Origin: UBA2387 sp019454665
GTDB lineage: Bacteria > Armatimonadota > Fimbriimonadia > Fimbriimonadales > Fimbriimonadaceae
Assembly (NCBI GenBank): GCA_045862995.1
Contig: BTVX01000006.1
Location: 1 to 64,000, forward strand
Length of the DNA: 64,000 bases
Reading direction: 5' to 3'
The notes beneath the pieces are model-generated. The model saw only the letters and a program-made list of their open reading frames with translations. It had not been told where the DNA came from and did no database searches. This document shows, in pieces, positions 36,371 through 46,200 of this stretch. Each line of letters begins with the position of its first letter. Position 1 is the first letter of the stretch. The translations under genes were made by a program, and so were the position numbers.

Positions 36371-38345
36371 CTGGATCGCATGCACGATGCTGGCGACGAG
36401 CCTGCAAACCGCCTCGCTCGAATCCGAGTTCGAGCAAGCGCTGAGCCGTGCCGAGTTGACCACGAAGACCGCCCGACTGGATGAAAACCTGTTGCGGATC
36501 TTCCGGTACGGCGAATTCACGTCTCCTCTGTACGACGCGATGAGCGAGAATCCTTGGAGAATCCCGTGGATGGCCGAGGTTTACCGTCGTCAAGTGTTCG
36601 CCGCCGCAGGGCGGCCGAGCGAATCGCTGGGCATCGCGGGGCAACTGATGGGCTTCGGAACGCGCCGGACGCTGGTCGGCGATCCGCTGGAGGCCATCAA
36701 GGCCCAGGCCGCCGAGCCCAACGCCTTGGCGTCGGTGTTGGCGCGGATGCAGACCGACAAGCTCCTGCGTGCGCCCGCGCCGAACCTTCAAGGCGTGCCC
36801 GACGACGTTCAGCGCGCTGCCGCGCTCGTGCTGCTGACTCAGTTGCGAAGCATCGAGTTCCGCCGGGCGGCGTTTGCGAGCATCCCCGAACTCGACGCCA
36901 CCTTGCAGGAGACCGCGCGCTCGGTGGGCGTGCCCAGCGAAGTCGGCGCGTTTCGGGCTTGGGCGGAGCGAGCCGCCAAGGTGGACATGCGCGCGCTCGG
37001 CGCCGGGGGCCACGATCTGGCGCTGGCCGCCGAAGCCGCGAAGGACCTGTTGGCCGGATCGCTCGCCACGGAGACGTTCGACTGGCGGGTGGACACGGTT
37101 TGGGGCATGGTCAGGCTCTGCGGAGGGTCGGCCACCGTCCACGAAGGGCCTCATCTGCTGGTCATTGACACGGGCGGCGACGATCGGTACCTCAATCTTC
37201 CCGCGAACCACAACGGCTCCAACTGGGCCAGCGTGGTGCTCGACATGAGCGGCGACGACCTGTACCTGAGCGACCCGGCCCTGGCCGAAACCTCGGTCGC
37301 CGAGTGGGAAGGCCGCCGGAACGGAAGGCAATACGCCGGGCCGGCGGGTGCCCTGTACGGCTACGCGTGTCTCATCGACGCCAGCGGCAACGACACGTAC
37401 AGGACGCACCGTCCCGGCCTGGCGTCGGCTCGGTTCGGCTTCGCCACGTTGCTCGATCTCGCGGGCAACGACCGCTACGAAGGCTACGGCGACGGACTCG
37501 GTTTCGCCAACTTCGGCGCATCGGTCCTGGAGGATATGGCGGGCGACGATGTCTACGTCGGCTTCAACCAAGTGCAGGGCGTGGGCCAGACGATGGGTTG
37601 CGGCATGCTGATTGATCGCGCCGGCAACGACCTGTACACCGCCAACGACACGGTCGTAGACTTTCCCTCGCCGCAGAGCGCCGAGCACAACGTGAGCATG
37701 GCGCAAGGCGCCGGCAACGGGTTGCGCGCCGACTACACCCATGGGCGGAGCCTGAGCGGCGGCGTGGGCATCCTCTACGACATCGCGGGCGACGACAAGT
37801 ACTCGTGCGGCGTGTTCGGGCAGGGCGTCGGCTATTGGAAGGCTGTGGGCATGCTGTGGGATCAGGATGGGCGCGACGAGTACCTCGGCCAGTGGTACGC
37901 CCAGGGTGCCTCGGCCCACTTCGCGATCGGCTACCTGGACGATGCCGACGGGGCCGACGTCTACCGCGCGCCCATGAACATGGCGCAAGGCGCGGGGCAC
38001 GACTTCGGCGTGGGCATGCTGGTGGACCGAGCGGGCAACGACGTCTACGAAGCTCCTAACCTGAGTCTCGGCGCGGGCAACGCCAATGCGATCGGCGTGT
38101 TCGTGGACATGGCGGGTTCCGACATCTATCGAACCAAAGGCATCACGCTGGGTTCGGTGGCCGCAGCGGTCAACGGGAGCCTTCGCAGTCGGGCGTTGTG
38201 CTTTGGGCTGTTCCTCGATCTGGGCGGCGACGACGAGTACCCCGAGTTCGCCACGTGGGCCAAGAACGCCCATACGACGGTGAACTGGGTTGACCGGCGC
38301 ACGTCGCCCGAAGAAAGCCAACTCGGGGTGTTTGGCGATCGCTAG
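36357..38345 (+). CDS. Repeat protein with 12 G-x-D-x-Y motifs (beta-helix-like)
   Basis: A 662-residue protein, possibly with a short leader (MAMTTWIACTMLATS). Residues 25-260 are helical and unlike anything I recognise. From about 265 to 640 the motif G-[DN]-D-x-Y recurs 12 times: GGDDRY, SGDDLY, SGNDTY, AGNDRY, AGDDVY, AGNDLY, AGDDKY, DGRDEY, DGADVY, AGNDVY, AGSDIY and GGDDEY. Between them are glycine-rich strands such as QGVGQTMGCGMLID. The period of 25-50 residues suggests a right-handed beta-helix with acidic turns that may bind calcium. It overlaps the pyruvate kinase gene by 14 nt. Function unknown; probably extracellular. Confidence 0.8.
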   Translation: MAMTTWIACTMLATSLQTASLESEFEQALSRAELTTKTARLDENLLRIFRYGEFTSPLYDAMSENPWRIPWMAEVYRRQVFAAAGRPSESLGIAGQLMGFGTRRTLVGDPLEAIKAQAAEPNALASVLARMQTDKLLRAPAPNLQGVPDDVQRAAALVLLTQLRSIEFRRAAFASIPELDATLQETARSVGVPSEVGAFRAWAERAAKVDMRALGAGGHDLALAAEAAKDLLAGSLATETFDWRVDTVWGMVRLCGGSATVHEGPHLLVIDTGGDDRYLNLPANHNGSNWASVVLDMSGDDLYLSDPALAETSVAEWEGRRNGRQYAGPAGALYGYACLIDASGNDTYRTHRPGLASARFGFATLLDLAGNDRYEGYGDGLGFANFGASVLEDMAGDDVYVGFNQVQGVGQTMGCGMLIDRAGNDLYTANDTVVDFPSPQSAEHNVSMAQGAGNGLRADYTHGRSLSGGVGILYDIAGDDKYSCGVFGQGVGYWKAVGMLWDQDGRDEYLGQWYAQGASAHFAIGYLDDADGADVYRAPMNMAQGAGHDFGVGMLVDRAGNDVYEAPNLSLGAGNANAIGVFVDMAGSDIYRTKGITLGSVAAAVNGSLRSRALCFGLFLDLGGDDEYPEFATWAKNAHTTVNWVDRRTSPEESQLGVFGDR

Positions 38346-39765
38346 GGTCCGCCGAACCAAGATCGTGTGCACGCTGGGTCCAGCAGTGGATTCGCGCGAG
38401 AAGGTCGCGGCACTGATCCGGGCCGGAATGAACGTCGCCCGCATCAACTGCAGCCACGGAGACTGGGAGACGCGTCGCAAGTGGATCGGTTGGGTGCGGG
38501 AACTGAGCCCAGCGGTCGGCGGCGTGGCCGTGTTGGTGGACCTGCAGGGTCCCAAGTTCCGCATCGGCGCGATCGAGGGCATCCTCGACGTCAAGCCAGG
38601 TTACGAACTCGTGCTGGGGCCAAGCGATGCCGACATCCCCCTGTCCCAGCCCGAAGTGCTCGCCAGCCTCACGACGAACTCACGCCTGCTGCTGGGCGAC
38701 GGCAACGTGTCCCTGCGCGTGCTGGATCGGCAGGGCGACCGCATCCGGGCGCGCGCGATCACAGGTGGGCTCGTCACCAGTCGCCAAGGCGTCACCGTGG
38801 TGGGCAAGACGTTCGACGTGCCCGCGATCTCGGCAAAGGACCGGACCGACCTCGTCGAAGCGTGCCGAGCGGGTGCCGACTTCATCGCCCTGAGCTATGT
38901 CAAAACGGGGGCGGACATCGCCGAACTCCGGCAGTTGGTGGACGAGCACGATCCGTCGGTTCACCTCGTGGCCAAAGTCGAGATGCGGCAGGCGCTCAAG
39001 CACCTGGACGACATCGTGGCCCAAGCCGACGCCGTCATGGTGGCCCGCGGCGACCTCGGGCTCCAGATGGACCTCGAAGAGGTGCCCATGGCCCAGAAGG
39101 AGATCATCCGCGTGTGCCAACGGCGCGGCAAGCCCGTGATCACGGCCACCCAGATGCTCGAGAGCATGATCGCCGCTCCCCGGCCCACACGGGCTGAAGC
39201 CAGCGACGTGGCCAACGCCATCCTCGATGGCACGGACGCCGTGATGCTCTCGGGCGAGACGGCGGCGGGCGCCTTTCCGATCGAGGCGTGCGCCGCGATG
39301 GCCCGCATCTGCGCGCGCACGGATCACGAAGTGGACAGCGGACCGCTCCTGCGCGAATACTCCAGCCGAGCACGCAAGGGTCAGACCTCGCCGACCGAGG
39401 CTGTGGCCCACGCCGTCGCCGAAATCGCTCGAACGCAGCGCCCCAAAGCCATCGTGACGACGACCTCGTCCGGGCAGACGCCACGCCTCGTCAGCAAGTT
39501 CCGCCCGGCCACGCCGATCCTCTGCGCGAGTTGGCGTCCCAAAACACGGCTGCAGATGGCGTTGGTCTGGGGGGTGGAGGCCGTTGACGTGGCGCTGCCC
39601 ACCACGACCGACGAAATCGTAGACCACGCGATGCGCGCTTTTCTCGCTGCGAAACGTCTGAAGATCGGGGACTCCGTGGTGCTCAGCGCCGGAGTGCCCG
39701 CCGGGGAACCCGGCAACACCAACCTGATTCTGATTCGACCCGTAACCGCCAGCCATGAAGGGTAA
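38332..39765 (+). CDS. pyk: Pyruvate kinase
   Basis: A 477-residue enzyme that makes ATP and pyruvate from phosphoenolpyruvate and ADP in the last step of glycolysis. Motifs: RTKIVCTLGPA, MNVARINCSHG, the K/E active site region VHLVAKVEMRQAL, MVARGDLGLQM and the GKPVITATQMLESM signature. The C-terminal allosteric domain (about 350-477) is complete. The TTG at 38332 (LAIARVRRTK) fits the family start; a longer reading from TTG 38290 would overlap the repeat protein further. It overlaps the next gene by 11 nt. Confidence 0.95.
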   Translation: MAIARVRRTKIVCTLGPAVDSREKVAALIRAGMNVARINCSHGDWETRRKWIGWVRELSPAVGGVAVLVDLQGPKFRIGAIEGILDVKPGYELVLGPSDADIPLSQPEVLASLTTNSRLLLGDGNVSLRVLDRQGDRIRARAITGGLVTSRQGVTVVGKTFDVPAISAKDRTDLVEACRAGADFIALSYVKTGADIAELRQLVDEHDPSVHLVAKVEMRQALKHLDDIVAQADAVMVARGDLGLQMDLEEVPMAQKEIIRVCQRRGKPVITATQMLESMIAAPRPTRAEASDVANAILDGTDAVMLSGETAAGAFPIEACAAMARICARTDHEVDSGPLLREYSSRARKGQTSPTEAVAHAVAEIARTQRPKAIVTTTSSGQTPRLVSKFRPATPILCASWRPKTRLQMALVWGVEAVDVALPTTTDEIVDHAMRAFLAAKRLKIGDSVVLSAGVPAGEPGNTNLILIRPVTASHEG

Positions 39766-40039
39766 GCCGCTTGTCCAAGCCATCGTGATCGTGATCGCCG
39801 TCGCCACAGGCCTGGTGCTCAGCCAGAAGCCTTGGCGGTTCAACGCTGCCGCCTCGGTCGAGGCAGATGCGCAGGTCGAACAGACCGAGGCCATCGAGGC
39901 ACGGGTTCGCGAACTCGCCCGTCAGGAAGCCTACGCCCAGAGCCCGGCAGGTCGAGAAGAGCAGGCCCGCAAGCAGGGCATGCTGTTGCCGGGTGAATCG
40001 TACGTCGAGCCCAAGAAGTCCCCGTCGAACCCGCGATGA
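39755..40039 (+). CDS. DivIC/FtsB-like septum protein
   Basis: A 94-residue protein: an N-terminal membrane helix (about 7-25), then a heptad-like region (VEADAQVEQTEAIEARVREL) and the ending SPAGREEQARKQGMLLPGE. That ending matches the DivIC/FtsB family pattern, in which a coiled coil leads to E-x-x-A-R-K-x-x-x-x-x-P-G-E. Such proteins link the early and late cell-division complexes. It sits between pyk and an unknown secreted protein, overlapping both. The call is by pattern, not by alignment. Confidence 0.65.
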   Translation: MKGKPLVQAIVIVIAVATGLVLSQKPWRFNAAASVEADAQVEQTEAIEARVRELARQEAYAQSPAGREEQARKQGMLLPGESYVEPKKSPSNPR

Positions 40040-40653
40040 GCGTGCTCGCCCTGTCCCTCGCCTTGGCGACGATCCCCCAGACCATCATCGTCGAAACGTG
40101 GTTCCACGACCGTGCCGCGGGAATTGACGAGCGCGTGGTCGAACGGCTGACGCTCGCTCCAGAAGAGGGCTCCAAGGTCAGCGTGGTCCGCAAACTCGAG
40201 AGGACGATCTTGGGCCAAGTGGTGCTGCCCGTTCCCGCCGAGACCCTAGGCACCAAGTTCGAAGCCAGATTCGCCAGCGACGGCACGTGGCTCCAGACCC
40301 CATCGGAGGTCGAGCCGCACGAGTTGGTCCGAATGAGTCGGCTGTTGTTTCCGCCGACGCCCCCCGAGTCGGGACGCTCTTGGTCCTCGACCCTTGCTGA
40401 CATTCCCAACACCCAGGTGCCCTCGGCCAAGTTCTCGCTGACGCGCAGTCCCCTTGCAGCGGGCGGTTGGCGCGCACAGGGCACGTTCTCCGAGCAAGCC
40501 GAAGCAGGTTTGACGGCGCAGGGCTGGATCGCCTACGATGCGAAGGGTCGTTGGACCGAGATGGAGTGGAAGGGCAAGGGCGCTCGGCTACCCGAGGGCG
40601 ATGGGACTCCGCTTGCGTTTACTCTGAAGGCCACAGCGACCTACAAAGGTTGA
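40036..40653 (+). CDS. Secreted protein of unknown function
   Basis: A 205-residue protein with a short leader (MSVLALSLALATIPQ) and no membrane segment beyond it. The rest looks beta-rich: TIIVETWFHDRAAG, KVSVVRKLERTILG and GWRAQGTFSEQAEAGL. I do not recognise a family. It overlaps the DivIC-like gene by 4 nt (ATGA) and ends in the arm of a hairpin. Confidence 0.6.
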   Translation: MSVLALSLALATIPQTIIVETWFHDRAAGIDERVVERLTLAPEEGSKVSVVRKLERTILGQVVLPVPAETLGTKFEARFASDGTWLQTPSEVEPHELVRMSRLLFPPTPPESGRSWSSTLADIPNTQVPSAKFSLTRSPLAAGGWRAQGTFSEQAEAGLTAQGWIAYDAKGRWTEMEWKGKGARLPEGDGTPLAFTLKATATYKG

Positions 40654-40678
40654 CCCCCGGCGCGTCGTACCGGGGGTC
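40652..40678. terminator. Hairpin between convergent genes
   Basis: GACCCCCGG (40652-40660) pairs perfectly with CCGGGGGTC (40670-40678), 9 bp with a 9-nt loop. It follows the unknown secreted gene (stop at 40651-40653) and precedes the stop of the small leftward gene at 40690. No T-run follows on either side. Confidence 0.6.
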
Positions 40679-40689
40679 GGGTCGGCAAC

Positions 40690-40878
40690 TCAACGAGGAA
40701 TGCCGTGGTAGTTTGGCTCGCCCTCGACCGGTTCGCCGGGCGCACGGGTCATGGGCGTCGCTCCTGCGGTCGCTGGGGCCGTGGGGAGGGCGGGGTCGCG
40801 GTGCCGCAACACCTGGTAGGTGATGACGCCGACGGCGACCAAGACGAGTGCGATGGCCCACTTCATTCGTTCAGTCAC
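40690..40878 (-). CDS. Small membrane protein downstream of a pseudopilin
   Basis: A 62-residue protein with a single helix (KWAIALVLVAVGVITYQVL, about 6-24) and a Pro/Ala/Thr-rich tail. It starts with GTG at 40878, directly after the stop of the pseudopilin gene, so it is in the same operon. No family is recognised. Confidence 0.55.
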   Translation of the reverse strand: MTERMKWAIALVLVAVGVITYQVLRHRDPALPTAPATAGATPMTRAPGEPVEGEPNYHGIPR

Positions 40879-41655
40879 CTACTCCAAGTCCCACAGGGCT
40901 TCGTCGGCGAGCCGCTCGACGCGCGTGGTCGTGGCGTGTCCGTCGAGCCAGGCGACGTTGGCCGCGTTGTTGTGGCGCGGCATCACGAAACCGTAGGACG
41001 TTCGCGTCAGGGGCGGCGCGCCGGTCCAAAGGCTGGGCGGGTTGATCACGTAGTAGCCCATGACGAGGTTGGTCGGGTCGGCGGGCGGCGCCCACGTGCT
41101 GTCGGCGAGCAACACGGTTCGGGCCGGCTCGTAGGCGGCGGTCATCGGCTTGCCGATGCTGTAGATGGTCCGCGCGGTGGCCGGGTTCTGGCCCTGCGGC
41201 ACCCGGTAGTCGGGCGCCAGGTACCACCAGTTGAATCCGTAGCTGGGATAGAGACCCCAAAGGTAGCCGTAGTACGGGTTGTTCTTGTCGCGGCATCCGC
41301 CCATGCAAAGCGAACCGGACCACTCCTTGGTGTCGCTCGGCGAACGGTAGAGGTCCATGGACTTCACATAGGGCAGCGTGAGCCAAGGCCAGTGGAACGC
41401 TCCGTAGTTGTCGGGGTTGGTTTGGCCTGGCTGACCCATGATGGTCGCGCTGGGCAACACGTCGTCGTAGTCGGCGACGTAGAGTTGGAATGCGATCGCG
41501 TGTTGCTTGATGTTGCTCAAGCTCTGCGTCTTCTTGGCCGATTCCTTGGCTTGCCCGTAAACGGGGAAGAGCATGGCGGCGAGGATGGCGATGATCGCGA
41601 TGACGACGAGCAGTTCGATGAGGGTGAACCCAGATCGTCGGTTGGATTGGCGCAT
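40879..41655 (-). CDS. Pseudopilin, DUF1559 (H-X9-DG) type
   Basis: A 258-residue protein with the class III signal RQSNRRSGFTLIEL and the helix VVIAIIAILAAMLFPVYG. The globular part has two cysteines (LCMGGC) and the closing motif HNNAANVAWLDG (H-X9-DG). It is of the same family as the riboswitch-controlled gene at 33683, with little identity outside the N-helix. The ATG at 41655 is used; earlier in-frame ATGs would put a long extension before the signal. A TATAAT box lies about 110 nt upstream. Confidence 0.9.
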   Translation of the reverse strand: MRQSNRRSGFTLIELLVVIAIIAILAAMLFPVYGQAKESAKKTQSLSNIKQHAIAFQLYVADYDDVLPSATIMGQPGQTNPDNYGAFHWPWLTLPYVKSMDLYRSPSDTKEWSGSLCMGGCRDKNNPYYGYLWGLYPSYGFNWWYLAPDYRVPQGQNPATARTIYSIGKPMTAAYEPARTVLLADSTWAPPADPTNLVMGYYVINPPSLWTGAPPLTRTSYGFVMPRHNNAANVAWLDGHATTTRVERLADEALWDLE

Positions 41656-41766
41656 GACAACCCGATGATCGCTGGTCGGGGCGGGGTGCCGATTTGCGCG
41701 ATTCGCCGAACGTTTGGCGTTCTTGACGATGCTGCAAAAATGATGATCCGTGAACCAATCCAGACG

Positions 41767-41772
41767 ATTATA
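41767..41772 (-). promoter_or_regulatory. -10 box for the pseudopilin gene
   Basis: TATAAT occurs on the minus strand at 41772-41767, 111 nt upstream of the pseudopilin ATG, leaving a leader of about 105 nt. No good -35 lies 17 bp upstream. The 239-bp gap 41656-41894 holds no gene. Confidence 0.4.
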
Positions 41773-41881
41773 GGTTTGATTCGACTGTCGCTGGGTTGCG
41801 ATTTCTGATGATCTGGCCATAGGTCTTTGGAACCGTCGGTGCGACATTGGACCCATCCCGGCGTCCAAGCGCGGCCGCGAG

Positions 41882-41887
41882 TAGAAT
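41882..41887 (+). promoter_or_regulatory. -10 box, probable leaderless transcript for the rhodanese gene
   Basis: TAGAAT ends 7 nt before the ATG at 41895, so transcription should start at or next to the start codon. No Shine-Dalgarno is present between them. Confidence 0.5.
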
Positions 41888-41894
41888 CCCTGCG

Positions 41895-42224
41895 ATGTCC
41901 GACCAAGTGCCCGAGGTGACCGTCGAAGAACTCAAGAACGCCATGGACGAGGGACGCAAACCGTTCCTGCTGGATGTGCGCGAACCCCACGAACTGCGGC
42001 TGAGCAGGCTCGACCACGACGCCCACATCCCGATGGACCTCGTCGAGTCGCGTCTCGATGAACTGGACCCGGACGCCGAGATCGTGGTGATCTGCCGAAC
42101 GGGCAACCGCAGCGGAACGATCACGGAGTTGCTGCGCGCGAAAGGGTTCGCCAAAGCCAAGAACCTCGCGGGCGGGATCAACGCCTGGGCCAAGAAGATC
42201 GACCGCTCGATGCGCCAGTACTGA
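41895..42224 (+). CDS. Rhodanese-like sulfurtransferase
   Basis: A 109-residue single rhodanese domain: EVTVEELKNAMDEGRKPFLLDVREPHE opens the fold, and VVICRTGNRSG holds the active cysteine loop (C-R-T-G-N-R). It can carry a persulfide sulfur between partners. No signal peptide, so cytoplasmic. It is convergent with pyrD, with 26 nt between the stops, and appears monocistronic. Confidence 0.92.
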   Translation: MSDQVPEVTVEELKNAMDEGRKPFLLDVREPHELRLSRLDHDAHIPMDLVESRLDELDPDAEIVVICRTGNRSGTITELLRAKGFAKAKNLAGGINAWAKKIDRSMRQY

Positions 42225-42250
42225 CTCCGCTGGGGCCGATGCCCGACCCA

Positions 42251-43231
42251 TCAGCCGCCAAGGGCCGAGAGGATGCGCGGGACGAGCCAAGGGCCGCCGT
42301 ACACATAGCCCGTGTACAACTGGATCAGGTCCGCGCCGAGGTCCGTTTTCCGCTTGGCGTCGTCGGGCGTCATGATCCCGCCGACCCCGATCAGCACCAG
42401 CCCACCGGGCCGATAACGAGCCAGGTGCGCGAGGACCTCGTCGGCGCGAGCGGTCAGCGGAGCGCCGGACAGGCCGCCCGTTTCGCTGGGGTCGGCGCTC
42501 AGCCCGGTTCGCGAGAGCGTGGTGTTCGTCGCCACGATGCCGCTCAGGTTCGCCTCGACGCACACCGAGAGCACGTCGTCCAACGCGTCGAACGTCAGGT
42601 CCGGAGCGACTTTGACGAGGATCGGCTTCGTCGGCTCGATGGCCCGCATGGCCCTTGCGATCTCCAAGAGCGGCCCACGTTCCTGCAAGCCCCGAAGGCC
42701 AGGGGTGTTGGGTGACGACACGTTGACCACGAAGTAGTCGCCGCGCTCGCGCAACGTGCGGAGCGCCTCGGCGTAGTCCTCGGCGGCCTGCTCGTCGGGG
42801 GTTGTCTTGTTCTTGCCCAGGTTGATCCCAAGAGGGATTCCCGCCTTGATCCGCTCCAGCCGCTCGGCCATCGCCGACGCGCCGGAGTTGTTGAACCCCA
42901 TGCGGTTGATGATCGCCCGATCCGGGGGCAAGCGGAAGAGCCTCGGCTTGGGGTTGCCGGGTTGAGGCTTGGGCGTGACCGTGCCGACCTCCACAAACCC
43001 AAAGCCCAACCGCCGCCACGACCTCAAGCCGACCGCATCCTTGTCCATCCCAGCCGCCAAGCCCACGGGGTTATCGAACGCCAAGCCCCAGATCTCGCGC
43101 CGAAGCGAGGGAGTCGCCCGCCGAAGCGAGGGCACCCAGCCGCGTTCCAGAAACCAGAACGCGGCATGGTGGGCGCGCTCCGGGTCGAGCCGGAACGCCA
43201 GCCGCCTGACAAGCGCCGGATAGAGGTCCAT
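42251..43231 (-). CDS. pyrD: Dihydroorotate dehydrogenase (quinone), class 2
   Basis: A 326-residue flavoprotein that oxidises dihydroorotate to orotate in pyrimidine synthesis, using quinone. The class 2 type is shown by the N-terminal membrane-associating helices (LYPALVRRLAFRLDPERAHH) and by the Ser of NVSSPNTPGLRGLQ, with Ser as the base. Other motifs: GLAAGMDKD, RMGFNN, INLGKNK and the FMN site GVGGIMTPDDA. The gene follows the tricorn-like protease gene by 7 nt and may share its transcript. Confidence 0.96.
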   Translation of the reverse strand: MDLYPALVRRLAFRLDPERAHHAAFWFLERGWVPSLRRATPSLRREIWGLAFDNPVGLAAGMDKDAVGLRSWRRLGFGFVEVGTVTPKPQPGNPKPRLFRLPPDRAIINRMGFNNSGASAMAERLERIKAGIPLGINLGKNKTTPDEQAAEDYAEALRTLRERGDYFVVNVSSPNTPGLRGLQERGPLLEIARAMRAIEPTKPILVKVAPDLTFDALDDVLSVCVEANLSGIVATNTTLSRTGLSADPSETGGLSGAPLTARADEVLAHLARYRPGGLVLIGVGGIMTPDDAKRKTDLGADLIQLYTGYVYGGPWLVPRILSALGG

Positions 43232-43238
43232 GCCCGCC

Positions 43239-46200
43239 TTACTTGCGGGGTAGCTTCTTCAGCAACTCCTCGATCGCGCGGTCCAGTTGCGGGTCCTTGC
43301 CCGAGAAGTATTCGGCGGGCGTGATGTCCACGCGGATGTTGGGCTGCTGACCCATGTTCTCGAGCGGCGAACCATCCAGCCGGTAAACGCCCGAGGTGGG
43401 CATCCGCGCCCCCGTCCCATCCACGAGCCGCAAGCCGTAGGTCCAGATCACGTAGCCGGGGGTCGGCATGCCGATCGTGGTCGCGAGTCGCAGTTGCTGC
43501 ATGGCGTAGGGGAACATCTCGGCGTTCGAGAAGCTCCGCTCATTTTGCATCACCACGATGGGTTTGTTCCAGGCCTGCGTGGGCGCGGGCAGCGCAACGC
43601 CGTCTCGCGAGGCGTAGATGCTGTGCGGTACGCGTTCCAGGATGTCGATGATTCGGTCGCTGATGTTGCCGCCGCCGTTGTTGCGGACATCAATCACCGC
43701 GCCGTCCTTGCCAATGCCGTACTCCCAGATTTCGCGGTTGAAGCGGTCGAAGTTGGGCCCGCCCATGCCGGCGATGTGCACATAGGTCAGCCGCCCGCCC
43801 GATTTCTCCTCGACGTAGCGCCGCCGCTGCTCGATTTGGTTGCGGTAGTGGATGTTTCCGAACTCGCCGCCGCCCAGCGCTTCGTACTTGACCTCGCGAG
43901 CACCATCGAGGGTCGGCGTCGAGTTCACCTTGAGCGTGATGACGCGGCCGCCCTGGTTCTTGAGCGCCTCATCGTAGGCGCGTTCGTTGGGGGCGACCGC
44001 GACCCCGTTGATGCTCATCACGTATTCGCCCGGCTTGAGTTCGGTGTCCTTGTAGGCGCCCGGCGTGCGCTTGGGAACCGAGGCGATCTTGAGTCCCGGC
44101 CCCGCGTGGGAGTAGTCAATGGTAAAGCCGGGGTGCGCGGTGGAAGCGCCCGACGGGTTGCCGGGTGCCGCGCTCGCTTCGGTGTGGCTGGCCTCGAGTT
44201 CGCCGATCATCATGTTGAGCAGCGTGGCCATCTCGTTGCGGTGCGCGACGGCCTCGAGCAGGGGCTCGTACCGCTTGCGGATCGCCAGCCAGTCGCGCCC
44301 GTGGAAGTTGGCGTCGTAGAAGCTGCGGTTGTACTCGCGCCAGAACTCGTAGAACGCGGCCTTGCGCTCCAGGCGGACATCGCGCGTCCAATCGGCGCGG
44401 AAGTCCACCCGCGTCACGGGGCGGTTGCCCGCCCGGTGGTTCATGATCGAAATCGTGCCGTTCTGGACGTACACCAGGTTCTTGGTGTCCAAGCTGATCG
44501 AGAACGCGCCGATGCCGCCGCCGCTCGTGAACTTGGTGACACCCTCGCCATCGTAGCCCACCTTGGTGATGTCGCCGCCCTGAAGGAACAACACGTCGCC
44601 GTTCTCGGCGTCGAACGTGATCGCGCCGACACCCGTTTGGCTTCCGAACCGGGTGATGCGGTCCTCGATGTCCTCGAACTCGATCTCCACGGTCACGGAG
44701 TCCTTCGGCTTCTCGTACTTGAGGTCGTAATCGGGGTCGCGGAACGACCGGCGCTTGAGCGCCACGCGATACATGCCGTCGCCGTCGCGGTCGCTGGCGA
44801 AGTAGAGGAACTTGCCGTCGGCGGACCACTCGGGCGAGCGGTGTGAGGCGTTCAGCCGCGTGATGTTCGTGTCCTTGTTTTCCCGCGTGTCGTAGATGTG
44901 GATGTTCGTCGTCACGCCGTTGGCGTTGTTGACGTAGGCGACGAAGCGGCCGTCCGGGCTCCACGCGTATTCCGACTGGCTGCCGAAGCGGTACTGGCCG
45001 GGCATGGCGAAGACGCGGACCACCGAGCCCCCGTCCACGGGATAGGTGTACAGCCCGCCCTCGGCGCCTGTGATGAAGAACGACACGTTCTGGCCGTCTG
45101 GCGTGAGCTTGACGTTGGCGACGTCGCTGTCGCGTTGGCTGACCGGCGTGACCTCCTTGGTCGCCAAATCCAAGACATACAGGCGCTCCGAACCTTCGCG
45201 GTCGGAGGTGAAGAACGCCTTGCCCGCGCGCGGATGGACCAGCGGGTTCGCGTCCACTCCCGGCCAATCGGTGAGTTGCGTGGCGTCGTCCTTGTTCGGG
45301 CCCTTGCCCTTCTTCACGGGCACGGACCACAGTTCGCCCCGGACTTGGAAGACCACGTTCTCGCCCTTGGCGTCCAGCGATGCCTGCGCCGCGCCGGTGG
45401 TCAGGACCAGCCGCTCATCGTAGGTCACCTTATCGTCGAGCGTGGCCACGATGCCGATCTTGGCGGCGGGCTGGCCCGGCGTCATGGTGTAGACGTCGCC
45501 CTCGTACTCGAACGCCAACAGCGGCGTCCGCTTCGCGGCCGTCAGGAAGCGCACCGATCCGCCGACGAACTCGGTCAGTCGCTCGCCACGAGGGTTGACG
45601 CCTCGGCTGCGCACCGGGAACGCGTACACGTTCGGTGTGCGGCGGGCGCTGTCCACCACTTTGCCGATGCTCTTGCCGACGTAGGACGAACTCGGCGTCT
45701 GATCGTCGGCGCTGACGGCGTAGACGGTGCCGGCATCGGGCCCGAAGTGGGGCCACAGGTGTTGGAAGTCGGTGGTGCGGACGGGGGAGCGCTGTTTGGT
45801 GCCCAAGTCCAGCGTGTGGAGTTGGGAGGCCGCCGAGCCGTGGTAGCGCGGCCGCGTCCAAGGGAAACCGAACCGGGTGTAGAGCAGCGTCGTCCCGTCG
45901 TTGGACATCTTGGGTGAGCCGACCGACATCATGTCGAGCAGCAGTTCGTGGATACGCCCCGTGGCGACTTCGATCGCGTAGATGCCGCCCTCGGCCTTGT
46001 CGCGCGAGCCTGCGATCAGGATGCGCCCGTCGGCGGTCCAATCGTTGGGCACGTCGCTGCCCGAGAAGTAGGTCAGCCGTTCGGTGCGACCGCCTTCGAG
46101 GGGCGCGATGAACACGTCCCAGTTGCCCGTTCGGTTGCTGGCGAAGGCGATACGCTTGCCGTCCGGCGACCATACGGGGTTGTCGTCCATCTCGATGTGG

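Noticed and set aside
36240..38594. A 784-residue minus-strand frame over the repeat protein
   Set aside because: It follows the repeats of the plus-strand gene in antisense (VARHVH-type words), so it is a shadow.
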